From assembly GCA_016218715.1 (NCBI GenBank), contig JACRDG010000058.1:1-64000 (forward strand): a stretch of DNA of 64,000 bases, written 5' to 3'. The stretch comes from Desulfomonile tiedjei (GTDB lineage: Bacteria > Desulfobacterota > Desulfomonilia > Desulfomonilales > Desulfomonilaceae). This document shows positions 1 to 7,883 of the stretch, piece after piece (positions within the stretch are counted from its first letter, which is position 1; each line of letters starts with the position of its first letter). The position numbers and the translations under genes were made by a program. The notes under the pieces are model-generated. The model had not been told where the DNA came from, ran no database searches, and saw only the letters and a program-made list of their open reading frames with translations.

Positions 1-40
1 GATCTCACTGCATCGAGCCGCCCAACGAATTCGGAGACAC

Positions 41-64
41 GATTCCCGGTTTCGGCTGGGAATC
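41..64. terminator. Hairpin, possible terminator of an upstream gene
   Basis: Arms GATTCCC (41-47) and GGGAATC (58-64) enclose a 10-nt loop. No clear T-run follows on either strand, so it may be factor-dependent or only a repeat. No gene precedes it inside the window. Confidence 0.3.
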
Positions 65-201
65 GAGAATCAAGGAGAGATGGTCCGAATGTGGGGTGTC
101 GTGTCACGGTGAGAGGTGGTGTTTCCGTGTTGCCGCAGCGCTGTTGTTGGCTCGATGTTACCAGGATGCGTTGGGGTGACGAGCACGGATGCGGATAATG
201 G

Positions 202-231
202 TTGACGGAGTAGCCTGAGGTAAGGTAGGCT
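202..231 (+). promoter_or_regulatory. Sigma-70-like promoter P1, shared promoter family
   Basis: TTGACG (202-207), an 18-nt spacer and TAGGCT (226-231). The same layout, with an 18-nt spacer carrying a GGCC/GCCTG core, occurs at 7744, 17895 and 22895. It lies 266 nt upstream of the beta-barrel gene start. Confidence 0.55.
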
Positions 232-252
232 CAGTGACAGGCTAAGACAGAT

Positions 253-467
253 TTCTTCGGCAACGCGACGACGCTGTTGCCCTTGTTGGGTCTTGTGGGG
301 GACCGTTCGGGAGCCTTCTCGGCGGCAGGGAGATGGCCCCCCGACCGGACTCGAACCCCGCATACCAGAATTAGCAACACTGCCACATAATTCAGCATCG
401 AACTGCTTTGCGTGTTGGTTGCACTGCCGTCGCGATGAGCGGCGATCGTGTTAGGAGGTTATGGACA
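253..467 (+). promoter_or_regulatory. Long conserved 5' leader of an outer-membrane protein gene
   Basis: This leader shares blocks with the one at 17945-18157, at near-identical distances from the -35 box: TTCGGCAACG (256 and 17949, both +54), GTGGGGGACCGT (295 and 17988, both +93) and GCAACAC (374 and 18068, +172/+173). It contains no convincing gene. It may be a cis-acting RNA or protein-binding leader; no known riboswitch class was recognised. Confidence 0.5.
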
Positions 468-1394
468 GTGAAGAAGTCGACGACCCTTTTGGCAAGTGTG
501 GTGGCTCTGTGTCTCCTGTGCGGAGTTGCCTACGGTCAACCCCCCTGCAAGGTAGGCTTCGACTTTTTCGCAGGCTGGCAAGGGGGCGACAAGCAGACGC
601 TGACAGCGGTAAGTGACGGTCCCTTCCCAGGGGCACTCTTTAGGTCCGTAAAACTGGAAATACCGAACCAGGGGCTTTGGCTCGCAGGGGGCCTGGACGC
701 GAAAATCGGGGAGGATCTGAACCTGCTTGTCCAGGGCTGGTACTTCCTTTCGAGCAACAGCGACGGTTCAATTGTTTTGGATCCTGGCGCGACGCCTGTG
801 CTGATACCGGCAGGTGTGTCGTCAAACGTTGACTGGTGGTATATAGATGCTCTGGGAGCCTACCGATTGAGCGGTCCCTTTTCAGGTATCCTGGGGCTGC
901 GATTCGATCACCACAACTTTTACACCGACGATCCCGAAATCTTGAACATCCTCTTCTTTCCCCTGCCCACTCAGATGAGGCTGGACCTGAACGTCCTCAG
1001 CACCATCCCGTATTTCGGCTTCCAATGGGGACCCTCAGACGGAATTACCTTGAGAGCGGTTTACAGTCCGTTGGGTTCGATCACCGCAGAATCAACGCTC
1101 AGTCAGAACAATAACATCGCTCGCCCATTAAACGTCCTCGGGGGAGAAGGTGGCTTCACCAAGAAAACGTTTTTCGAGTTGTTCGTCGAGTATTCCGGAG
1201 AAGTGACGCCCTCGGCGAAGTTAGCGGTCTTTGGCAGGGGAGCCTGGCTTCAGGGAACTACCGACACCGATTTGACGGAAAGCCTTGTAAATGGAGCTGC
1301 GGAGTACGGCATTTCCTATCATCGCGTGAGTTGGGCCCTTGGTGCCAAGGCAACCGTGCTTTTTGATGTCCCCGCGTTCTTGCGCTCCTGGTGA
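468..1394 (+). CDS. Outer-membrane beta-barrel-like protein, hypothetical
   Basis: The product is about 308 residues. A GTG start at 468 is preferred over upstream ATGs because AGGAGG (453-458) lies 9 nt before it and translation then opens directly with a signal peptide (KKSTTLLASVVALCLLCG, cleavage near AYG/Q). The rest is rich in alternating aromatic and glycine residues (GWYFLSS, GLRFDHHNF, FELFVEYSG), as in a periplasm-exported beta-barrel, and ends at a hydrophobic-aromatic C-terminus (FLRSW). No specific porin family was recognised. It has the same promoter and leader as the barrel gene at 18158. Role inferred: outer-membrane channel or surface protein. Confidence 0.6.
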   Translation: MKKSTTLLASVVALCLLCGVAYGQPPCKVGFDFFAGWQGGDKQTLTAVSDGPFPGALFRSVKLEIPNQGLWLAGGLDAKIGEDLNLLVQGWYFLSSNSDGSIVLDPGATPVLIPAGVSSNVDWWYIDALGAYRLSGPFSGILGLRFDHHNFYTDDPEILNILFFPLPTQMRLDLNVLSTIPYFGFQWGPSDGITLRAVYSPLGSITAESTLSQNNNIARPLNVLGGEGGFTKKTFFELFVEYSGEVTPSAKLAVFGRGAWLQGTTDTDLTESLVNGAAEYGISYHRVSWALGAKATVLFDVPAFLRSW

Positions 1395-1412
1395 CGAACG
1401 CAAGGGTTTGGC

Positions 1413-1565
1413 CTACGCTTCTGGTGACTGCCGAGTCCAATTCAGCGGACACCATGCCCAGTGTTTTCGATGGCTTGAGTCTTGAGTAAGGTCCCTCCAG
1501 AATTCAGAATTAGTACTTGTTCTGGCTTCCACCATATCGATGAGGCGTGCTCGGTCGTCCCTCAT
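1413..1565 (-). pseudogene. Truncated HepT-like toxin start
   Basis: The ATG overlaps the mntA stop as ATGA, the normal arrangement of MntA-HepT modules. The first 14 codons ([14 protein letters not shown]) match the HepT/DUF86 start. From about 1523 the reading turns into unrelated residues and stops at 1413, with no RX4HXY motif. The break coincides with an AATTCTGAATTCTGG sequence like the local REP-type repeat. The toxin is therefore probably lost and the antitoxin orphaned. Confidence 0.55.
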
Positions 1566-1852
1566 AACGGTACCGCTTCCTTCATCACATTCGACCGAAC
1601 ATGGTCTCGAAGTCCTTTTTCCGGGACCACGTCGACCGGAATTCCGAGTGGTTCGCTGAGCTCGTAAAGAAGTCCTCCGAGGTCGAAAAGGGTGCGCCCA
1701 GGCTCCATATCGACGAGGAAATCGGTATCACTCTCAGGCCCGGCCTGCCCCCGCGCCACGGAGCCGAAGATCCTGACGTTTGCGGCACCGTATCTCCCTG
1801 CCAACTGCAAGATGTCTTCCCGCTTTTCTTGTATCAGATCGTTGACGTTCAT
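1562..1852 (-). CDS. mntA: MntA-type nucleotidyltransferase antitoxin
   Basis: This 96-residue minimal nucleotidyltransferase is the antitoxin of MntA-HepT modules, where it inactivates HepT by adding AMP. It carries the GSX10DXD signature ([15 protein letters not shown]) and opens with the usual helix [21 protein letters not shown]. The start at 1852 is preferred over one 11 codons upstream because AAGGGAT sits 7 nt before it. Its stop overlaps the start of a truncated HepT (ATGA), so its partner is lost. A close paralogue lies at 16293-16583. Confidence 0.8.
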   Translation of the reverse strand: MNVNDLIQEKREDILQLAGRYGAANVRIFGSVARGQAGPESDTDFLVDMEPGRTLFDLGGLLYELSEPLGIPVDVVPEKGLRDHVRSNVMKEAVPL

Positions 1853-1919
1853 CCGCACATCCCTTCGTGTACGACAGGCTATCACCCGACCGGTTCCGGT
1901 GCTCTACACTCCGCCTACT

Positions 1920-1951
1920 CCAGAATTCTGAGAATTCTGGGGTTACCATAG
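1920..1951. repeat. REP-like palindrome
   Basis: A perfect inverted repeat, CCAGAATTCT-G-AGAATTCTGG (1920-1940), is followed by GGTTACCATA. It belongs to the dispersed AATTCYGGGGACACC-type sequences also seen near 4634, 7604, 10232 and 26441. Confidence 0.5.
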
Positions 1952-2017
1952 CCAATTCGCGCTGGGTGCCGGTCATTAGGTGAAGTGTCCCCAGATCTCA
2001 TTCAGGACCTGATCTGA

Positions 2018-2290
2018 TCAAGGAGTTGCACTGCGACCCGTTTTGGTGAGTCTGTCGTAGTCAGTGTGGCTCCCTATCCAAACCCAGATGAAATCGGCGC
2101 CGTCTTCTACTGCCAGGGCTCGATGTGCGAGCCCCACTCGCACAGACCAGAAGTTCCCAACCTTCTTGAACTGAAGTGACGGATGTCGTGAATTTTCTTT
2201 CAGGAGTTGGAAGTTTTTGTCTGCTAGGCTCTGCACGTCCCCCGGTAAGGCGTGGTACCGTTCCCAGAATTGGTCGGTGGTTCGGTGCAT
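2018..2290 (-). CDS. RelE/ParE-superfamily toxin-like protein
   Basis: The 90-residue protein has the layout of small RelE/HigB-like mRNA interferases: N-terminal helices (FWERYHALPGDVQSLADKNF), then FKKVGNFWSVRVGLAHRALA and a C-terminal beta strand (FIWVWIGSHTDYDRL) with the terminal H-x-x-Y/D seen in many HigB-like toxins. Its ATG shares one base with the stop of the upstream 66-residue protein (TGATG), as expected for a translationally coupled TA pair with antitoxin first. Whether it is active cannot be judged here. Confidence 0.7.
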   Translation of the reverse strand: MHRTTDQFWERYHALPGDVQSLADKNFQLLKENSRHPSLQFKKVGNFWSVRVGLAHRALAVEDGADFIWVWIGSHTDYDRLTKTGRSATP

Positions 2291-2490
2291 CAGAGATCTC
2301 TGAGTCTTTTCCCGTTCTTTGCGTCGACCGCTTCCTGAAGGAGGAAATCGAGTCTGCCGGCTTCCGCGTCCTCCTCGATCTTACGGTCCCATCTCTCCCA
2401 TTCCCGATCGAGGAACCACTGCCGGAACCGGCTGTATTCCTCCTGCGTGAGGGAATCCACGGCCATCTCCAGCTCTTCAACGGTCTTCAT
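2290..2490 (-). CDS. Antitoxin partner of RelE/ParE-like toxin
   Basis: The 66-residue acidic protein (MKTVEELEMAVDSLTQEEY, then FRQWFLDREWERWDRKIEED) matches the small helical antitoxin family found upstream of RelE/ParE-type toxins, with the typical EL..FR.WF..W...I..D pattern. It precedes and overlaps the toxin by one base. AGAGAGGAACAAAGAAC lies just upstream of the ATG, giving a plausible ribosome binding site. It probably neutralises the toxin and represses the operon. Confidence 0.65.
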   Translation of the reverse strand: MKTVEELEMAVDSLTQEEYSRFRQWFLDREWERWDRKIEEDAEAGRLDFLLQEAVDAKNGKRLRDL

Positions 2491-2861
2491 GTTCTTTGTT
2501 CCTCTCTGCGGTGGAAACTCTTCTTTCGGAACACCCGATCAAGCCAGTCCTTAGATTGGCCAATGATCTCGCCTGTGTCAAGCAAAAGAAGCCGTGCGGT
2601 CGCTGATGGCCTCTCTGTATGTTGTGATGTCGGTAAAGGCAGTACCCGGTCTTACCCGCCGGCCGTATTGACGGAGGCAGAGCAAATGCCCAACTTTTGG
2701 TAATGGAGTCCGGCCGACTGCGCGCCAAAACGAGAATATGTTTGTCGCAGGTAACGGGCTGGAGCATGCGACTCCTCCGCCGATTCCACGATGAAGGTTT
2801 GTCTGTAAGAGACCTCGCTAACGCCGGCTCCGATGAATAGTACCGAGAAAGGAGACTTACC
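2491..2861. other. Non-coding gap
   Basis: No convincing gene, RNA or repeat was recognised on either strand. The right end holds AAGGAG (about 2840), which serves the SnoaL-like gene. Confidence 0.4.
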
Positions 2862-3275
2862 ATGGCGGGAATGGATAACAAAGAACTGGTTCGTTCATAT
2901 TTTGAAAAGGGGTGCGTCCAGCACGATCTGGCTGGGGCATCCGAGTTCGTCAGTGAAGACTATATACTGCACGATCCCATGGACCCTGACTTTCCCGGCG
3001 GCCGCGAGGCCTTCAAGAAAAGGGGCGAGGGTTGCGGTGAGGGAATACGGGACTCCTCTTGCACCATAGACGATCAATTTGCTGAGGGCGATCGAGTGGC
3101 CACACGCTGGACAGTTTCCGGCTGCCAGACTAAAGATCTGCCGGGAATACCATCCAAAGGTGGATGCTTCAAGATGAGCGGGATCACCATCAGCCGGGTG
3201 GCCGACGGAAAGATCGCGGAAGAGTGGCTGAGCATGGATGCCTTGGGCATGCGCCAACAGCTCGGGGCCGATTAG
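2862..3275 (+). CDS. SnoaL-like / ester cyclase-type protein
   Basis: The 137-residue protein resembles the SnoaL-like NTF2-fold family: an N-terminal helix (NKELVRSYFEKG), a central YILHDPMDPDFPGG segment, GDRVATRWTVSG, and the closing pattern ISRVADGKIAEEWLSMDALGM. The family includes polyketide cyclases and many small-molecule-binding proteins of unknown role. The start is supported by AAGGAG about 13 nt upstream; an internal ATG three codons later is also possible. It stands alone, with no pathway genes nearby, so its substrate is unknown. Confidence 0.7.
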   Translation: MAGMDNKELVRSYFEKGCVQHDLAGASEFVSEDYILHDPMDPDFPGGREAFKKRGEGCGEGIRDSSCTIDDQFAEGDRVATRWTVSGCQTKDLPGIPSKGGCFKMSGITISRVADGKIAEEWLSMDALGMRQQLGAD

Positions 3276-3435
3276 GAGGCTGTTGCGTGACGCAATGCTT
3301 TTTGAGATCGTACCACTTCGGTGTAGATTGGTACAGAGCTTCGTCAATGCCGCCACCTGATAAGTTCGTATGTCAGCCTCATGGGAGCCTCTCCACCGAA
3401 GCGGAGTGTGCGGGCATGCGCCGAGGTGCTATAAT

Positions 3436-3720
3436 CCTGTACGGTTATTCAACGGAAGAACCGAGGCACTGCAAGCAAGAAAACGTGGCGTTCCACGGTC
3501 ATTTCGGGAAGAACTGCTTTCACCCTCCCTTCGCGTTCACCAGCGATGGTGACTGCATGGGAGCGAAGAAGTCAAACGCTCAATGGAGTGACTTATCAAG
3601 CGTCTGATCGAGATGGGAGCGAAGGTGGCGTATTACGGCAGGATGTGGTAAGTCCATGTGGCTTCGGCCTTGCCCTTGGCCCGGTATTACCAATGTGTGT
3701 TGGCTCAAGGACGGCGAGGA
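3436..3720 (+). pseudogene. Degenerate transposase remnant (IS1380-like?)
   Basis: Translating across frame changes and stops gives segments that read like a DDE transposase: FHGHFGKNCFHPPFAFTSDGD (positions about 3490-3555) joined to LIKRLIEMGAKVAYYGRMW, a stop, then VHVASALPLARYYQ (about 3595-3700). The first resembles the IS1380 central region and the second its C-terminus, implying an internal deletion. A second copy of the C-terminal part is at 7636-7721. The family name is from memory and is tentative. Confidence 0.45.
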
Positions 3721-3969
3721 CATTTCCGTTCACGGAAGCGCATACTGTGAGGCATGCTCAAAAACAGGCATAATCTTGCTTTTTCAGCAACTTGACGACG
3801 CCTTTGCCGGTGTCGAGTCTTCTGAGAACGAGATACCGAGCCTATCTCGGTCAGGAGAACCATCCAGCGACCGGATCCTGGGGCAAAAACCCCAGAATTG
3901 GCAAGAATGCGGCATGATTCCGGTTAATTGGTCGAAAGGGAATGGCAAATCTACTGAGAGGAGTTCTCT

Positions 3970-4317
3970 ATGTTTGAAGTAAGTGATGAAGCATCGGAAA
4001 AGATCGAACAGTTCCTGGAAGGACGCGAAGGACTTCAGGCCATCAGAGTCTTGATGACCGAAGGCGGGTGGAGAGGTCCGTATCTCGTGATGGCTCTGGA
4101 TGAACAAAAGGATGATGATGAGGTTTTCACGGAGAGAGGTGTGACATTTGTTATCGAAAAAGCACTATTTGAAAGGGTAAAACCCATACGTATTGGCTAT
4201 ACTCACTCCACTGTGGGTTCAGGTTATACGCTGGAATCGGAGCTCATGAAGGGCATGAAGGGTGTTAGCGTAGGATGTCACGAGATTTCTTGCAGTTGCA
4301 ATCCAGTCAAGGATTGA
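3970..4317 (+). CDS. IscA/HesB-like protein
   Basis: The 115-residue protein has the HesB/IscA layout: EGREGLQAIRVLM, GGWRGPYLVMALDE, TFVIEKALFERVKPIRIGY and a C-terminal cysteine cluster (GCHEISCSC). Family members bind Fe-S clusters or iron. The usual first cysteine, in the GGC-x-GP position, is tryptophan here, and only the C-terminal cysteines remain, so classic IscA-type cluster binding is doubtful. GAGGAG lies about 9 nt before the ATG. No isc/suf genes are adjacent. Confidence 0.75.
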   Translation: MFEVSDEASEKIEQFLEGREGLQAIRVLMTEGGWRGPYLVMALDEQKDDDEVFTERGVTFVIEKALFERVKPIRIGYTHSTVGSGYTLESELMKGMKGVSVGCHEISCSCNPVKD

Positions 4318-4762
4318 CTGGGGGCCTGAGACAAACGACGCCACCAGTGATCCGAGTGAAGCGGCATTGCCTTGAAATCGGTTGAATCTCCCGAAGAGAT
4401 CGTTTCTCAGCGTTTGAAGGGCGCTGAGGAAGCGATTGTACGTAGTTCTCTTTCTCGTTTCCTTCCAGACGCGCTCCTGGGCGTTAAGTTCAGATGATTT
4501 CTCCGGTGAGTGAGGTTACGCGACAGGCACCCGGAAACTCCGATTCAGCCATCCGGACTCATCGTTCTCCGTCAGAGCCGGTCACCGGGCCTGGGCCGGC
4601 TCGGACCCCGGACCCGACAAGAACGCGATTGTGGGAATTCCAGGGACACCCTACCCAATTCTTTTCGGATCGAGAATCCAAGCAGGTGTCGCCAGATCAT
4701 CGAACGGGAAGTCTGCTGCCGGGGATTACCGCGTTGCGTTACCTGCTCAGGAACCCCCGGAA
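4318..4762. other. Non-coding gap with one REP-like sequence
   Basis: No gene was recognised. A GGAATTCCAGGGACACC element at about 4634-4662 resembles the dispersed repeats at 1920, 7604, 10232 and 26441. Confidence 0.4.
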
Positions 4763-5338
4763 TTACTCCCGGCTGCTACCGCCGGTGTCAGGATTACCCC
4801 TTATCTCGCGGCACACATGATCCGCTATGTCGCTCATTCTAAGTATTCCGATGACCCCTCCATCGCCTTTGACGAAGAGTGATGGATGGTTCCCCATGAG
4901 CATTCTGTGGATGGCTTCCGTGATCGGACTGTTTCCATCTATGAACTCATTTTCGGTAATGACGGACATTACATCTCTGACCAGACGGTCGGAAGCCGCC
5001 CGGCAGAGTTCCTGCAACGGACGGTTCCACAGCTCAAGTTTGGCGAAGATGACGTCAACGAATTCCCGTGGTAATCCCGCCAACGAGAGGCGTCTGAGAT
5101 CTCCGAACTGCCTGTACTTGGGTTCCAGCGACCGGATCACGTCGAAGTGTCTGACCGTTCCAACGATGTGATGATTTTCGTCGTGGACTAGCACGATTCT
5201 GGGCTTGTAGTCCCATCGTTGGAACATCATCCGGGTCGCTTCCATGGTGCTGAGGGCCTCGGGCAAGGTAGCGCTTTCAGACACTATGGCACATTGCGAA
5301 GACGCGAGCATAAGGTCTTTGACTTTGAGCTCGGGCAT
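4763..5338 (-). CDS. Paired CBS-domain protein
   Basis: The 191-residue soluble protein consists of two CBS domains. The first opens KVKDLMLASSQCAIVSESAT and ends HIVGTVRHFDVIRSL. The second starts LVRDVMSVITENEFIDGNSP and ends GVIGILRMSDIADHV. Such pairs bind adenosine nucleotides and act as energy or ligand sensors for partner proteins. No catalytic domain is fused. The next gene on the same strand is an ankyrin protein about 170 bp downstream, so a shared transcript is possible. Confidence 0.8.
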   Translation of the reverse strand: MPELKVKDLMLASSQCAIVSESATLPEALSTMEATRMMFQRWDYKPRIVLVHDENHHIVGTVRHFDVIRSLEPKYRQFGDLRRLSLAGLPREFVDVIFAKLELWNRPLQELCRAASDRLVRDVMSVITENEFIDGNSPITEAIHRMLMGNHPSLFVKGDGGVIGILRMSDIADHVCREIRGNPDTGGSSRE

Positions 5339-5506
5339 TTATCACCTCATTTCAAGGAGCAACTGCCTCGGGTATCGATCGGTCTGGTCGCGCGGAGCAT
5401 GGTACGATCTGACAGGAGCACCCCCCCGGTCTGCAAGATCGGCTCGTTACCGACCCGGCCCTTCCGAACCGGAGGTTTCCGGAAGAAGGAGTTTGTGACT
5501 CGCCCT

Positions 5507-6397
5507 CTATCCCGTGCGTCCGTGCTTGCTCCTATACGATCCGAGCAGATCTGCCAGGTGATGACGGCCAAGTCTGGTAGCGGTGTCGAGGGGAGTTTGG
5601 CCGCTGCCGTTGCACAGCTCCGGTGATGCCCCGGAGCTCAGGAGTATTTGCACGCAATTTTCGCTCCCTTTGAATACGGCCCAGTGCAGGGGTGTATCTC
5701 CTCCGTTGTCCGGGTCATCAATAACCGCACCCTTCTCCAACAGGAATTTCACCAGATCCGGCTGTCCTTCCAGACAAGCCCAGTGGAGGCAGGTTCTCCC
5801 GTTGAAATCCTTGCCGTGCAGATCCGCTCCCCGCTCCAGGAGCAGCTCCGCTGCCGACCGATGGCCTTGTCTCGCTGCCTCGATCAGAGCGGTTACCCCG
5901 TAGCGTCTATTCTTGAGGTTGACGTCGGCATGGCGATCCAGGAGTAACCTGATTACCTCCCAGTGGCCTTCCTCTGCAGCCCACGTCAGAGCTGAAGCTC
6001 CGTCTTCGCTCGATTCATCCAGTTTGGCGCCGCAATCCAGGAGCAGCTCAGCCATAGGCGTGCTTCCGGATAGGCAGCACCACATGAGAGGGGTTAGCCC
6101 CATGTAGCCGGCCGCGTGGATGTCGGCACCCGATCGGATGAGGACCTTGCCAACAGTGGCACACCCTTTTCGTGCGGCGGCTATGAGGGGAGTGTCCTCG
6201 TCCCATGCCTTGGCGTTAGGGTCAGCGCCGTGCTCCAGCAGCACTTCGACTACCTCAAGGTGATCCCCCAGGACGGCAGCTATCAACGGTGTTTTCCCCG
6301 ACCTGTCGCGGCAGTTCGCGTCAGCTCCCTCCGCGAGGAAGGCTTTGACTTCGTCGAGTCTGCCGGACAGTGCGGCCCGAAGGAGATGTATGGACAT
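5507..6397 (-). CDS. Ankyrin-repeat protein, nine repeats
   Basis: The product is about 296 residues. Translation from 6397 opens directly in the first repeat (SIHLLRAALSGRLDEVKAFL); the open frame extends 80 codons further upstream but that part lacks repeats and looks non-coding. Nine tandem 33-residue units with the G-TPL-AA-GH--VV-LLL-GAD pattern fill the protein, and it ends in a short basic tail (YRSKHGRTG). There is no signal peptide or other domain, so it probably acts as a cytoplasmic protein-binding scaffold. Other ankyrin genes occur at 24675 and 44572. Confidence 0.75.
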   Translation of the reverse strand: MSIHLLRAALSGRLDEVKAFLAEGADANCRDRSGKTPLIAAVLGDHLEVVEVLLEHGADPNAKAWDEDTPLIAAARKGCATVGKVLIRSGADIHAAGYMGLTPLMWCCLSGSTPMAELLLDCGAKLDESSEDGASALTWAAEEGHWEVIRLLLDRHADVNLKNRRYGVTALIEAARQGHRSAAELLLERGADLHGKDFNGRTCLHWACLEGQPDLVKFLLEKGAVIDDPDNGGDTPLHWAVFKGSENCVQILLSSGASPELCNGSGQTPLDTATRLGRHHLADLLGSYRSKHGRTG

Positions 6398-6938
6398 GGA
6401 TCGCCCCGACGAGGGGTTCTGCCCAGAGCCGGTTGCACGGCCTACATTTGCACCCGCGACAGCCACAGACGCGGGTCGGTTGAGGCCACTTTCGCTATTT
6501 CCTCGTTGCCAAAAAAGGCAGCAATTTCCGTGCCATCGTCGGAGTGGCGATTCCGAACCCACCGCGGCGCTTCCTGAACCGCCGAAGACCCAGGTTCTGG
6601 ACCGCTGAGATCCCCGGTCGGGCGATGATCCTGTCAAAAATCTTTCCAGGTTGTCAGGACAATAGATCCGGTGATTATCGCAGGCTCATAACAATCAACT
6701 TGTGCGGTGCGATATTGTGCGGACGCAATGCGCGGCCACAAATTGAGGATTGTCTACGGGGAAGTCGCCGGCAGGAACCCGCCCCGGGTAAGGGTCCGAA
6801 ATCACACTCCGGCAAGCCCGGTGTCTCGGTGCGACACGACAACACGATGGACAGGATTGGTCATGAGGAACCAGCACCATGATTTCTACCACTTGGAAGC
6901 ATTCAGGAAACGTTCATGATGCGTCTGGCGAGACTGGA
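6398..6938. other. Non-coding gap
   Basis: Apart from low-quality open frames there is no convincing gene. No repeat or RNA was recognised. Confidence 0.35.
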
Positions 6939-7562
6939 CTATGGGCGAAGCAAATCAAGAAAAACTAATCCATCCCGCAACAGCATAAAGGCAAGAATTA
7001 ACAGTGCCCCACCCAGAATGCGCATAACCGAGCGGTAGAACCTCCCGGTAAGTAATTGCCTCGAGCGGTCAGCCACAATGGCCAAGACAATCTTGCCTCC
7101 GATCAGACAGGAGTAAAAACCTGCAAGAAACCCGGCTGCCGTTAAAGGACTGTGCCCCCATGCCTCCACCACTTTTGGAGCACCAATGGTGAGCCAGAAC
7201 AGGTAGGGATGGGGGCTGAGGAAATTCACCAGAGTTCCTTTGCTCAATGAACGCGCTTGGGCAGCATCGCCCCCCATTTCGACCTTGTCTGTCCTGAAAC
7301 ATGCATAAGCCAAGTAGATCAGAACCAGACCCCCCACAATTGAAATCAACCCCAGAATTTCTTGAGAATTGCGCAATTGTGTCAAGGCGAAAACAGACAC
7401 CAGGATTATCGGCAAATCGGTAACGAATGGAGCCATCGCCACTTTCAGGCCTTCTTTCACTCCGTGTTGAAGAGCCTGAGAAATCACAAGGGTTGTCAGT
7501 GGCCCCGGGGAGAAACCGGCAGACAGGCCCAGGGCAATTCCCGCGCTCAGAAAAACGTCCAT
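6939..7562 (-). CDS. LysE-family transporter
   Basis: The 207-residue inner-membrane protein has about six hydrophobic segments. It opens with GIALGLSAGFSPGPLTTLVI, the family's conserved N-terminal helix with its proline-rich turn, and has NFLSPHPYLFWLTIGAP in the middle, like the NP/W segment of LysE/RhtB exporters. Such proteins export amino acids or other small molecules. A GAGAAG motif precedes the ATG. There is no adjacent regulator, so the substrate cannot be assigned. Confidence 0.8.
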   Translation of the reverse strand: MDVFLSAGIALGLSAGFSPGPLTTLVISQALQHGVKEGLKVAMAPFVTDLPIILVSVFALTQLRNSQEILGLISIVGGLVLIYLAYACFRTDKVEMGGDAAQARSLSKGTLVNFLSPHPYLFWLTIGAPKVVEAWGHSPLTAAGFLAGFYSCLIGGKIVLAIVADRSRQLLTGRFYRSVMRILGGALLILAFMLLRDGLVFLDLLRP

Positions 7563-7603
7563 TTGCGTCTTCTCATATTCTTCAATCCTGTCGAATTCCG
7601 AAA

Positions 7604-7635
7604 TCCAATTCTGGAATTATTGGGACACCATGGTA
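7604..7635. repeat. REP-like element
   Basis: CCAATTCTGGAATTATTGGG followed by ACACCATGGTAGC. It shares the AATTCTGG...GGGACACCAT core with elements at 1920, 4634, 10232 and 26441. Confidence 0.4.
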
Positions 7636-7721
7636 GCATGTCGTATCACGGGCGGTGGTTATTTGTCCACATGGCCTCAGCGTTTCCTCGGGCGCGATAC
7701 TACCTGGCTGTGTTCCGGTGA
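7636..7721 (+). pseudogene. Transposase C-terminal remnant
   Basis: This reads MSYHGRWLFVHMASAFPRARYY then LAVFR and a stop. It matches the C-terminal peptide of the remnant at 3595-3700 (GRMW-stop-VHVASALPLARYYQ). Both are probably ends of the same insertion-sequence transposase, next to a REP-like element. Confidence 0.4.
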
Positions 7722-7743
7722 CGAACCGGTATGAGAAAAACCG

Positions 7744-7773
7744 TTGACTGAGCGGCCTGAGGTGAGTTACGGT
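7744..7773 (+). promoter_or_regulatory. Sigma-70-like promoter P2
   Basis: TTGACT (7744-7749), an 18-nt spacer with GGCCTGAGGTGAG and TACGGT (7768-7773). The spacer matches that of P1 (GCCTGAGGTAAG). It lies 140 nt upstream of the gene at 7884; the long leader seen after P1 and P3 is absent. Confidence 0.45.
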
Positions 7774-7883
7774 TGAAGGCAAAATTCCGGTTGCATACAC
7801 CTCGGAACCGTGCAGCAATTCCTCGCTCTTGGAATTGGCCGTTCCCCTTGCCTGAGTGACGGGAGTCCGCGTCGAGGAACGCG

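Noticed and set aside
325-365. T-arm-like sequence (GGGTTCGAGTCCGGTC on the minus strand) suggesting another tRNA end
   Set aside because: The stem does not pair and there is no acceptor or anticodon arm. The piece is inside the conserved leader and is not kept in the second leader.
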